Part shown: one piece after another, positions 46,189 to 54,262 of the stretch
How positions within the stretch are numbered: the first letter of the stretch is position 1
How the letters are laid out: each line of letters starts with the position of its first letter
DNA from: Planctomycetota bacterium
GTDB lineage: Bacteria; Planctomycetota; Phycisphaerae; SM23-33
Reading direction: 5' to 3'
Length of the DNA stretch: 64,000 nucleotides
Assembly: GCA_009908915.1 (NCBI GenBank)
Contig: JAAAOJ010000021.1
Coordinates: forward strand, 1 to 64,000
The notes under the pieces: generated by a model
Database searches by the model: none
Seen by the model: the letters and a program-made list of their open reading frames with translations, nothing else
Told to the model about the DNA's origin: nothing
Made by a program: the position numbers and the translations under genes

Positions 46189-47875
46189 GCTTGAGCAGTT
46201 CTTCCTCCGCCTCGCGGCACCAGCAGCCGTTGTGCAGCTTGCCGGCGACGTCGGGCCGATGCTTTGGCAGCTCTTCCAGCGGGATCAGCGGCAGGTCCTG
46301 CAGTTGCGGGTAGACCACAATTTTCCCGGCCAGCGTGCGGTTGTCCACCGCGCGGATGCCTTCGACCGCACCGGCCATCCCGCAGATGGCGTCGACGGAC
46401 AGGTCGGTGTTCAATTGCCCGGCCTCGACCTTGTCGCGAACGATGATCATGTCCTCAATCCGCGAGCCGCTCGTGCCGAACATGAACATGCCGCGGGTGA
46501 TGTAGCGGTCGAGGTCGATCGCCTGCTTCACCGTGGCCGGGATGCCGGCAAAGATGTTGATGATCGCCTCGTCGTGGCCCTCGGCGACGGCCTGGGCCAC
46601 CAGCGACCCGACCGGGGCCATGATGGCGTAGTATGTGAAGGCCTCATCGGCGTTGTCGGTCTTGGGGTTCAGCGTCGTCAGGGGGCAGTTGTTGGCCTTG
46701 GCCAGCGGGGCGACCTTCTCGGCCAGTGCATCGAGGCGCGGCTGGTCGAAGTCGGTGGCCGTGACGCTCACGCCCTCGATGCCTGTACTGAGGTTACGGA
46801 TGGTGTGCATCTGGCCCATGGGACCGCCGGCGCCGACGACCACGACGCGCTCGCTTTCGCGCAGCTCGCCGGTCGGCGGGACCGCCCGGTACGACGCGCC
46901 CGCGTCCTTGCCCGTCGTACCGATCCATCGCGTCAGGCCGTAATGCACGCGGCCGACGCCGATCTCGACCGGTCGGCCGATCATCTCGCCACCGAGAACC
47001 ACGTTCATGATGCCGCCGCGGCCGAGCTTGTCGTTGAGGGCCTCGATGCGGTCGCCGTTCGCGCCGAAGTAGATGATGTCGTCGAAGGTCTCCTCCGGGA
47101 GGGCGGCGATTTCGTCGTCAGGGTCGTCGGTCTGCGTGAGGCTCATGCCCTCGCCCGGGAAGCTCAGCGTCTCGCGGTGGTCGTGGTTGACGTAGATCGC
47201 CACGATCTCCTCGGGGCCTTCGGCGGTGTTGATGGCCGCGTCGATGCTGGCCGGGTCGTGACCGGCCTCGGCCACCACCAGCAGCCGCCCGCGCGGCTTG
47301 ACCGTGTTGCGCTCGGGGCTGACGTAGCTGCTCTCGACGCAGGCCCACGGCTCGACCAGGGCCACCGACGAGGCCGACCGTTCGTCGCCGACGGCGATGA
47401 GGTACTTCTCGCCCGTGGACGGCTCGATGACGATGCGCTCGTCCAGCAGCACGTACTGCTGCAGGGCGCCCTCGAAGTTGTAACCGAACGCGCCATTGGA
47501 CTCGGCCGTCAGGACGTCCCGCCAGTCGGCCTGGACGATGTAGCGCTGCCCGACCTCGTGCCGCTCGACGTCCTCGCCGACGGCGACGATGCGGCAGACG
47601 CACTCGTGGCCGGGCACGGTAGGCTGCTCGCCGGGGCAGTAGCTCGGCAGGTGATCGAGGACCTGCGGCTCGACGCCGCCGACGACCTCGCTCTTGCGGA
47701 CGTGACCGTTGAACTGCTTGAGCAGCTTCAGGTCGGAAAAGCACAGGCCCGTCGCTTCGATTGTCGCGAGGATCTGCTTGCCGGTCGGGGTCGGCACGGC
47801 CTTGTTGGTATTCAGTTCCAGCTGGTCGGGACCGACGAGCTGCACGGCATGTTGCATAGCGGGGAGGGCGGTCAT
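46181..47875 (-). CDS. Large zinc-type (MDR) sugar/polyol-phosphate dehydrogenase
   Basis: 564 residues, longer than the usual 350 of medium-chain dehydrogenases. The catalytic domain has the GLCFSDLKLLKQF motif in place of the standard GICGSD, then SYCPGEQPTVPGHECVCRIVAVGEDV with the zinc-ligand His-Glu. FGYNFEGALQQYVLLDER and a Rossmann region VVVVGAGGPMGQMHTIR follow. The sequence resembles the L-sorbose-1-phosphate reductase (SorE-like) group (inference from recalled motifs). It follows the aldolase/SDR gene by 47 bases. A C-terminal extension of about 80 residues ends in CWCREAEEELLKRG. Confidence 0.8.
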   Translation of the reverse strand: MTALPAMQHAVQLVGPDQLELNTNKAVPTPTGKQILATIEATGLCFSDLKLLKQFNGHVRKSEVVGGVEPQVLDHLPSYCPGEQPTVPGHECVCRIVAVGEDVERHEVGQRYIVQADWRDVLTAESNGAFGYNFEGALQQYVLLDERIVIEPSTGEKYLIAVGDERSASSVALVEPWACVESSYVSPERNTVKPRGRLLVVAEAGHDPASIDAAINTAEGPEEIVAIYVNHDHRETLSFPGEGMSLTQTDDPDDEIAALPEETFDDIIYFGANGDRIEALNDKLGRGGIMNVVLGGEMIGRPVEIGVGRVHYGLTRWIGTTGKDAGASYRAVPPTGELRESERVVVVGAGGPMGQMHTIRNLSTGIEGVSVTATDFDQPRLDALAEKVAPLAKANNCPLTTLNPKTDNADEAFTYYAIMAPVGSLVAQAVAEGHDEAIINIFAGIPATVKQAIDLDRYITRGMFMFGTSGSRIEDMIIVRDKVEAGQLNTDLSVDAICGMAGAVEGIRAVDNRTLAGKIVVYPQLQDLPLIPLEELPKHRPDVAGKLHNGCWCREAEEELLKRG

Positions 47876-47922
47876 GGGTTCACTTTCTTCTCGGCGTCTC
47901 TGCGACGCGCTGGCCTGTCTTC

Positions 47923-49959
47923 TCAGCTCAACATGACCTGGCCGCCGGTGACGGCGACGGCCTGGCCGGTTTCGTACGTCTGTTCCATCAAGTAGTAGAC
48001 GGCCTTCATCACGTCCGGGGTGGTACAGCCGCGGTGGATGGGGCTCTTGGCCTCGTAGGCCTTGCGGACGTCGGCGACGGTCTTGGCGCCGGGCACCTTG
48101 CCGGCTCGGAGGTATTGTACAAACAGGCCATCGTCCGGGTCGGACCACAGCGGCCCGTCGTAGAAGTTGCCCGGGCAGATGCTGTTGACCTTCACGCCGC
48201 AGTCGATCAGTTCCAGTGCGAAGCTCTGCGTCAGGCCGATGCCGCCGAACTTGCTGCCGGCGTAGGCGGCGTTGCGGTTGCTGCCGACCAGCCCGGATTT
48301 GCTGTTGATCTGAATGATGTCGCTCATGTACTCCGGCCGGGCGGCCCGCTGGGCGGCCAGGACGGGCACCGCCGCCTGCGTGACAAGGAAGTAGCCCACG
48401 TAGTTGACGTCCGTGACGAAGCGGAAGTCTGTCTCGCTCTGGGTCAGGACGCTCTCGGCCCGCAACACGCCGGCGTTGCTGACCAGCACGTCGAAGCCGC
48501 CGTAGGCCCGCACCGTGTAGTGAAGGGCCTCGGCGATGCTGGCCGAGTCGGTGACGTTCATCGCCAGGCCGACCGCCCGGCCTCGGCCGGTCTCGCCGCA
48601 AATCGTCGAGGCCGCCTGCCGCGCCTGGGCAACCTGGATGTCCACCAGCGCCACGTGCCCGCCCTGGGCGGCGAAGTTGCGGGCGATCTCCAGCCCGAAG
48701 CCCTGTGCCGCGCCCGTCACGATCGCGACCTTTCCGTCGCTGCGGCCCCGCCCGCCCGCGCCGGCGATCTCGCGGCCATAGCGCTCGGCTTGGGCGTTCT
48801 CGATGACGTCGGCGCTGCGCCTCGGCAGGTAGTGGATACCGCCAAGCTTGCTCGCCCCGGCCATTGCCTCGATGGCGTCGCTGTAGACCTCGGCGGTCGT
48901 GGCGGCCGAGGCGTAGTCCGCCCCGGCGGTGAACATGCCCAGCGACTCGACGAGAATCACCGTCGGCTTGAAGCCTCGCTCGGCCACGTAGCCGTCCACG
49001 CTCGCCCGGAGGATCTCCAGCAGGCCGTCGCGGTCGCGCGTGCCGTTGAGGCTGACGGCCAGCGGGACGGCCTTGCAGTAGACGATCTGGTCGGGGTTCA
49101 GTGCCCCGCCGCCGGCGATTCCCGCGAACTCGCCGCAGCCGACGAACCGGCGGACGGTATCGCTGTCGGTGTACGTGACGATGGGCAGCTTGTCGTCGTC
49201 GGCCAGCAGCCCACGCAGCAGCGGGCCGCAGTGGTTGATCAGCTCGCGAGCCTCGGCGCCGTCGATAAGCGCGGCGGTCTCGTCCCAGGTGCGGTCCTCG
49301 GCCGGGCCGACCTTCGCGGCGATGGCGTCGAGGACCTTGTCGGTCCGCTCGCGGATCTCCTCCGGCGTCTCGCCGGCGACGATGAGGCCGTTGCTCTGCA
49401 TGAGGATGGCCTCGGGCATGTCCCGACCGGTTGCCTGTTTGTACTCGGCCAGGCGGCCGCGCAGCACGCGGGCCAGCGTAACGCCCGCCTCGGCGAACGC
49501 CACCCACATGGCGTCGTCGCCGAAGAGTTGCTTCGTGATCGCCTCGCCGTCGACGCAACTGGTGACCATGTTGACCAGCGTGGCGTGGCTGTGGACGACG
49601 AAGGTGGCCGGGATGAGGTTGTGCAGCAGGCATTCGACGCTCGGCCGCTGGTTGAATTCGGGATGCACGCGGGCGGCCAGGCGGACGCGTTCGTACATGG
49701 CCTCGCGGGCGTTGACGTCGGAGGGTACGTCGGCGTCGAGCAGTTCCAGCAGCGGTCCGCGATCAAGCTCGACGAAACCGCTTCTGTCGATTGTCGCGAG
49801 CCCATGGTCGGAGGCTTTGACGAAGAGGCTCCCGTCGATCTTCGCCGAGGCATTGGCCCCACCGACCAGCACGATATCGCTGCGCGAGCCCTCGTAACGG
49901 CTGAGTGTGATCAGTCTGTCCATTACATCGTCGGGTGACGTCGGCCGTTGCATCGTCAT
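47923..49959 (-). CDS. Bifunctional class II aldolase / short-chain dehydrogenase
   Basis: 678 residues. The N-terminal class II aldolase/adducin domain (about 1-270) has VGGANASAKIDGSLFVKASDHGL, then FVVHSHATLVN and the zinc-type HSH motif, and SNGLIVAGETPEEIRERTD. The C-terminal SDR (about 420-678) has VTGAAQGFGLEIARNFA (glycine-rich NAD site), NAG, the Ser of QINSKSGLVGS, and YAGSKFGG for the Tyr-Lys pair. Such fusions (YuxG/RhaEW-like) cleave a deoxyketose 1-phosphate and oxidise or reduce the aldehyde product. ATG 49959 is used; a partial palindromic repeat A lies in its leader. Confidence 0.88.
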   Translation of the reverse strand: MTMQRPTSPDDVMDRLITLSRYEGSRSDIVLVGGANASAKIDGSLFVKASDHGLATIDRSGFVELDRGPLLELLDADVPSDVNAREAMYERVRLAARVHPEFNQRPSVECLLHNLIPATFVVHSHATLVNMVTSCVDGEAITKQLFGDDAMWVAFAEAGVTLARVLRGRLAEYKQATGRDMPEAILMQSNGLIVAGETPEEIRERTDKVLDAIAAKVGPAEDRTWDETAALIDGAEARELINHCGPLLRGLLADDDKLPIVTYTDSDTVRRFVGCGEFAGIAGGGALNPDQIVYCKAVPLAVSLNGTRDRDGLLEILRASVDGYVAERGFKPTVILVESLGMFTAGADYASAATTAEVYSDAIEAMAGASKLGGIHYLPRRSADVIENAQAERYGREIAGAGGRGRSDGKVAIVTGAAQGFGLEIARNFAAQGGHVALVDIQVAQARQAASTICGETGRGRAVGLAMNVTDSASIAEALHYTVRAYGGFDVLVSNAGVLRAESVLTQSETDFRFVTDVNYVGYFLVTQAAVPVLAAQRAARPEYMSDIIQINSKSGLVGSNRNAAYAGSKFGGIGLTQSFALELIDCGVKVNSICPGNFYDGPLWSDPDDGLFVQYLRAGKVPGAKTVADVRKAYEAKSPIHRGCTTPDVMKAVYYLMEQTYETGQAVAVTGGQVMLS

Positions 49960-50004
49960 CGTTGCGTCTTTCTGTAGTTGTTGTCGCGTGTCATTCCGTC
50001 GGGC

Positions 50005-50036
50005 ATCGTCGAGCAGGTGCTCCACCACGCACGTGA
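50005..50036 (-). repeat. Palindromic repeat A, half copy
   Basis: GAGCAGGTGCTCCACCACGCACG matches only the right hairpin of the family. It is in the leader of the aldolase/SDR gene. The left hairpin is absent. Confidence 0.5.
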
Positions 50037-50107
50037 TCCGATATCAAAGCCGCCCCCGACGTTGCGGCGACCGCCAACCGCATTCATCTCGCCGGGTGTC
50101 GCGGCCG

Positions 50108-51382
50108 CTACCTGGGGTTCTGTTCGTAGAATGTCTGCAGGATGGCCCGGCCGAGGCCGGCAAAGGCGGCGATGCGGGCGTCGGCATCGGTGTAGTCGGC
50201 GTTGGGGTTGCCCGCGATGTCGACGAAGCCCGTCTGACCGTGGGCGGTGAGGAACTGGTGCGCGACGGCCACGCACATGCCCTCGTAGAAGATGTCCTTG
50301 ACGTCGTCGGGAATCGGCTCGCCGCCGGAGCAGGTCGGTTCGACAGGCGTGAGCGTCTGCGTGTTGTGTTCCGTGCCGCCGACAACGGCCACGCCGCAGC
50401 GGCGCATCTCGCGGACGTACTGACCGAGGATGTCAGCCGTGTTCCGCAGCGGGATGAACTCGGCCATATGAATGTTGCGTTGCCTGAGGTTGTCGATCAG
50501 GTGCATCACGGGCTGCTCAAAGGGACAGATCGGATCGGTCCCGTCGGCGAGCGTCGGGTAGCACGGGATGCCGCCCAGCGCACAGATCAGCTCGTAGGCC
50601 TCCTCGAAGCTCAGGAAGGTTTCCTCGACAAAACCCGGACAGCCGGACTTCATGAGTTTGCTGCGGAGCTGGCCTTGGGTGGCGACGGCGTCAGCCGGAT
50701 CCTTCGGCTCGTCGTTGAGCAGTTTGACCAGCAACTCGCGTCGCTTGTCGAGATCGCACAGCAGGGCGAAGAGTTTCTCCTGGAAGGCCATCGCGATGTG
50801 GCGCTCCTGGATGGTGACGGTCTCGCGCGGGCAGTGGTGGCGTTCGACGATGGCGTCGATGACGCGCTGGTCGGAGAGGTCGGCCTGGATGCCGGCTTCG
50901 GCGAAGCAGTCGTTGACGCGGCGGACCATCTCGGCCATCCGCTCGGTGTCGTTGCGGCGGATTCTGGTCAGCAGTTCCGCCGCCCGAGGCGAGGGTCCGG
51001 CCCAGCCGCACGGCGCTTTGCCGCAGATGTACATGCGCCCGGGGTTGTTGGGGTCGTTGATCAGCACGCCGGCGGTGACCAGCGAGTCGATCAGCGAGAT
51101 GATCTCCAGGCCGAAGACCGTGAAGATGCCCTTCCCGGCGGCCCGGCTGACGAACGTGTTGTAGACGCCGTAGTCGTAGTAGTTGGTCACGCCGACCAGC
51201 CGCAGGTCCTGCGCGTCGGCGAGGTCGACGGCCTGCTCGACCGACTCGAAGGCCGAGAAGTTCGGCGGCAGGTGCATGTGGGAGTTATTGCGGACCCGCC
51301 CGGCCGGGGCCTTGCCCGCCTCCGCCGCGGCCCGAAGCTCCTCGACGGTTCCGATGTTCTTCAGCGTCTCAATCGCATTCAT
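50108..51382 (-). CDS. PHP-type metal-dependent protein associated with sugar catabolism
   Basis: 424 residues. The N-terminus carries NNSHMHLPPNFSAFESVEQAVDLA, a His-x-His start typical of the PHP phosphoesterase superfamily, and later GIPCYPTLADGT, HMAEFIPLRNT and VVGGTEHNTQT supply further His/Glu/Asp ligands. A metal-dependent hydrolase or lyase acting on a phosphorylated intermediate is inferred; no named family is recognised. It lies between the E3 gene and the aldolase gene on the same strand (130 and 148 bases). Confidence 0.7.
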   Translation of the reverse strand: MNAIETLKNIGTVEELRAAAEAGKAPAGRVRNNSHMHLPPNFSAFESVEQAVDLADAQDLRLVGVTNYYDYGVYNTFVSRAAGKGIFTVFGLEIISLIDSLVTAGVLINDPNNPGRMYICGKAPCGWAGPSPRAAELLTRIRRNDTERMAEMVRRVNDCFAEAGIQADLSDQRVIDAIVERHHCPRETVTIQERHIAMAFQEKLFALLCDLDKRRELLVKLLNDEPKDPADAVATQGQLRSKLMKSGCPGFVEETFLSFEEAYELICALGGIPCYPTLADGTDPICPFEQPVMHLIDNLRQRNIHMAEFIPLRNTADILGQYVREMRRCGVAVVGGTEHNTQTLTPVEPTCSGGEPIPDDVKDIFYEGMCVAVAHQFLTAHGQTGFVDIAGNPNADYTDADARIAAFAGLGRAILQTFYEQNPR

Positions 51383-51512
51383 GAATCAAATCCTTGTATG
51401 GGCGAGCAGAGGTCAGGAGGTCTGGAGGAAGACCGGCTGGGGCGGGGCTGGCTTGTCCCGCAATCCCGCATCGCCTGGTCATAACTCCGACCTCATAACT
51501 CCGAACTCGCCG

Positions 51513-52925
51513 CTACTCCGCCGCGACCCGGTGGATCGTTCGCGGGGGCAGGTGCAGGGCCGCCCCGAGGGCGTCGTCCATCGACTCTTTCAGCGACTCG
51601 CTGATGGTCGGATGGGCAAAGACGATCTCGGCGGCGTCGTGGACCTCCGCCCGGTCGTCAACCAACGCGTTGGCGGCGGCAATGATCTCGGTGGCATTAT
51701 GCCCGATGATATGCACGCCAAGCAACTCGTCGGTTTCGCGGTGGCGGACGACCTTGACAAAGCCCTCGGTCTCGCCGACGGCCATCGCCTTGCCGAGGTG
51801 GCCGATGGGGAACATGCCGATGCTGATCGGCACGCCCTGTTGACGGGCCTCGTCGGCAGTCAAGCCGCTCGCGGCGACTTCGGGGTACGTGTAAACCGCG
51901 TCGGGGATCGTGCCCTCCATCGGCACGACATTGCCGAGTGCGTTCTGCACGGCCACCACACCCTGGGCGCTGGCGGCGTGGGCGAGCAGGCATCGGCCGT
52001 TGGCGTCGCCGATGCAGTACACGCCGGAGCAACGGGTTTCCATGCGGTCGTCGACCTCGATAAAGCCGCGATTTGTCTCGATGCCGCAGGTGTCCAGACC
52101 GATCTCGTCGGTGGCGGCCCGTCGGCCGACGGCTATCAGCAGGCGCTCGGCGACGATGCTCTCGCCGCTGGAGAGGTCGGCCGTCACGCCGTCGGCGCCG
52201 GCGACCATCTTTTCGACCTTCGTGTCCGTGTGGATGCCGATGCCGCGAGTCTTGAAGCTCTTGGCGAGGGCGGCACCGAGGTCCTCGTCCATGCCGGGCA
52301 GCAGCCCGGGCAGCATCTCCACGACGGTGACCTCCACGCCGAAGCTCTGCATCATGCAGGCGAACTCACAGCCGATGACCCCGCCGCCGACGATCAGCAG
52401 GCTTCGGGGCAGGGCATCCCAGTGGAGGGCTTCGTCGCTGGTGGAGACCCGCTTGGGGTCCTCCGGCCAGCCGGGAATGCGGGCCGGCGTGGAACCCACG
52501 GCCAGGATCACCGCACCGGCCGTGAGGGCCTCGCTGCCGTCCTTGCCATCGACGATGACCTTGCCCGGCCCGTCGAGTCGACCCGCACCTTCATAGAGCG
52601 CGACATTGCGGCCCTTCAGCAGGCTGGCCGTGCCCGCACGAAGCTGACGCAGCACCTTGTTCTTGCGTTTCTGGACGGCGGACCAGTCGAAGGTCGCGCC
52701 CTCGACGCTCACCCCGAGCTCGTCGCCGCGGGCGATCCTGTGGAGCAGCTCCCCCGAGGCCAGCAATGCCTTGCTCGGTATGCAGCCGTAGTTCAGGCAC
52801 GTCCCACCGAGGTGGTGCTTCTCGATGATCGCGCAGCTCGCGCCGAGCTGGCCGGCCTTGAGGGCGGCAACGTACCCGCCCGGCCCGGCGCCGATGATGA
52901 CGATGTCGTAGTGATGCGAAGGCAT
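51513..52925 (-). CDS. lpdA: Dihydrolipoamide dehydrogenase (E3)
   Basis: 470 residues. The FAD-binding IIGAGPGGYVAALKAGQLG, the redox-active disulfide GGTCLNYGCIPSKALL, the NAD-binding LLIVGGGVIGCEFACMMQSFG and the FAD ribityl CIGDANG are all present, and the dimer-interface HAHPTISE region appears as IVFAHPTISESL. It reoxidises dihydrolipoyl groups of E2 with NAD+. ATG 52925 begins one base after the ATPase gene's stop codon, with its ribosome site (GCGGAT) inside that gene's end. Reading through from ATPase to lpdA is therefore probable. Confidence 0.94.
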   Translation of the reverse strand: MPSHHYDIVIIGAGPGGYVAALKAGQLGASCAIIEKHHLGGTCLNYGCIPSKALLASGELLHRIARGDELGVSVEGATFDWSAVQKRKNKVLRQLRAGTASLLKGRNVALYEGAGRLDGPGKVIVDGKDGSEALTAGAVILAVGSTPARIPGWPEDPKRVSTSDEALHWDALPRSLLIVGGGVIGCEFACMMQSFGVEVTVVEMLPGLLPGMDEDLGAALAKSFKTRGIGIHTDTKVEKMVAGADGVTADLSSGESIVAERLLIAVGRRAATDEIGLDTCGIETNRGFIEVDDRMETRCSGVYCIGDANGRCLLAHAASAQGVVAVQNALGNVVPMEGTIPDAVYTYPEVAASGLTADEARQQGVPISIGMFPIGHLGKAMAVGETEGFVKVVRHRETDELLGVHIIGHNATEIIAAANALVDDRAEVHDAAEIVFAHPTISESLKESMDDALGAALHLPPRTIHRVAAE

Positions 52926-52926
52926 T

Positions 52927-54150
52927 CTATCCGCTTTCATTTGTGCCAGACATCTCCTGCCTTTGGATAAACTGTCCCAGCAAAGGCACGGCAAACGAGT
53001 ATTTGCCATGGCGGTTCTTGTAAATTAAGCCTGCATTGGAAAGACTGGTTAGCATTTGGCTAACATGGCTCGAACTAAAGGCTTTGACGGACAGTTCTTT
53101 TGACTGTTGAACAATCTCCTGCACGGAGAATTCCCCATCACAATACGTAAGTGATGAAATCACATACAAGAGATCTCGTTGACGATCCGTCGCGCGTGCC
53201 CAACGTCCTGCAAAGAAATCCTCATCGAGCTTGCGCACAATCTCACGCATTGGAACGGATGGCGCATTGCCTGCTATAAGCTTCTGTTGCATGGCGTCAT
53301 ATGCTTCACGGCAGATAAACTGGATGAAATAGGGATAGCCACCAGAGGCACTTACAATATTGCCAATTGAGTCGCCTGAAAAGATCAGGTGCTCTGACTG
53401 GTCTAGGGGTTTCAGAATAGCATCCTTTGCATCCGACTCGTTTAAGCGATCAAGAAATACCACGTGAAACATACGCTCAGAGTACGTTCTCGCTTCAACC
53501 AACTTGGGAAATAGCGTCGGCAATCCCACGAGAACCAACATGAATGGGATTTCCTTGCGTTGGATTGACTGAAATACATCGAGAAGCAGGGAGAGCGGAT
53601 ACTGCTCTTTCTCCGCGTGGTCTGCAAGATTCTGAGCTTCGTCGTATGCGAACACAAGTCCATGTGTCGATGGCCGTGTAAGTCTAAAGGCCTCCCACAC
53701 AATCTCAAGAACCGCTTTCAGTTTGTCCGAAACCAACCCGGGCGTACGCTCGAAAAAACTGACCAATGTTTCATAGTCAAGAGTTTGCTCACGAACTGTC
53801 TCTGCAGGCCGAAAGCCCATCGTCTGCTCGATCCTTGTGTCAACAACGATGTCCGATGTCACAACCGCCAAGTCAGTGAGAAGACGAATTGCCAAGTTCT
53901 TTTCGGTAATACTCGCGGATTCGGAAAGATCGGTACCTACCCACGACCATGCTGCTTCCTGTGCAAGCGGCTTGAACGTCTCTAGCAGCACTGTCTTCCC
54001 CACTCCACGCAGACCCGTTAAAATCAGATTCCGAAGAATCGTCTCTTGCTCAAGCAGTCTGCGAAACTCATCAGTTTCTGCACGGCGCCCTGCCAAATAT
54101 GGCGGCATGTAACCTGCACCGGGTCTATACGGGTTCCTGATATTACTCAT
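52927..54150 (-). CDS. P-loop ATPase with winged-helix C-terminus, foreign-looking
   Basis: 407 residues with Walker A (LTGLRGVGKTVLLE), Walker B (HGLVFAYDEAQNL) and a C-terminal winged-helix-like region (EFSVQEIVQQSKELSVKAF; VSQMLTSLSNAGLIYKNRHGKYSFAVP). It belongs to the archaeal-type or STAND-like AAA ATPases often found in defence and mobile contexts. The codon use and base composition are visibly AT-richer than both flanking genes. It interrupts E2 and E3 of the dehydrogenase operon, so horizontal insertion is inferred. Target unknown. Confidence 0.75.
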   Translation of the reverse strand: MSNIRNPYRPGAGYMPPYLAGRRAETDEFRRLLEQETILRNLILTGLRGVGKTVLLETFKPLAQEAAWSWVGTDLSESASITEKNLAIRLLTDLAVVTSDIVVDTRIEQTMGFRPAETVREQTLDYETLVSFFERTPGLVSDKLKAVLEIVWEAFRLTRPSTHGLVFAYDEAQNLADHAEKEQYPLSLLLDVFQSIQRKEIPFMLVLVGLPTLFPKLVEARTYSERMFHVVFLDRLNESDAKDAILKPLDQSEHLIFSGDSIGNIVSASGGYPYFIQFICREAYDAMQQKLIAGNAPSVPMREIVRKLDEDFFAGRWARATDRQRDLLYVISSLTYCDGEFSVQEIVQQSKELSVKAFSSSHVSQMLTSLSNAGLIYKNRHGKYSFAVPLLGQFIQRQEMSGTNESG

Positions 54151-54262
54151 AGCGCATTCTCCTTGTTGCTAAATTTAGCACGCGACATAAATTTATCGCG
54201 TCAAGGAAAACGATCTGATTTTCAAAGGGATCAGCTTGCACCACGACATTGCACTCAATCCA
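54151..54262. promoter_or_regulatory. AT-rich leader of the ATPase gene with palindromes
   Basis: TGCTAAATTTAGCA (54167-54180) is a perfect 14-base palindrome, followed directly by an imperfect one at 54181-54200 (CGCGACATAAATTTATCGCG, perfect ATAAATTTAT core). They resemble operator sites for an unidentified regulator, possibly the ATPase's own winged-helix domain (inference). Confidence 0.45.

Noticed and set aside
46181..49633. A 1150-codon minus-strand frame seeming to fuse the MDR enzyme to a long N-terminal region
   Set aside because: The upstream part is an out-of-frame reading of the aldolase/SDR gene. The real start with family homology is ATG 47875.
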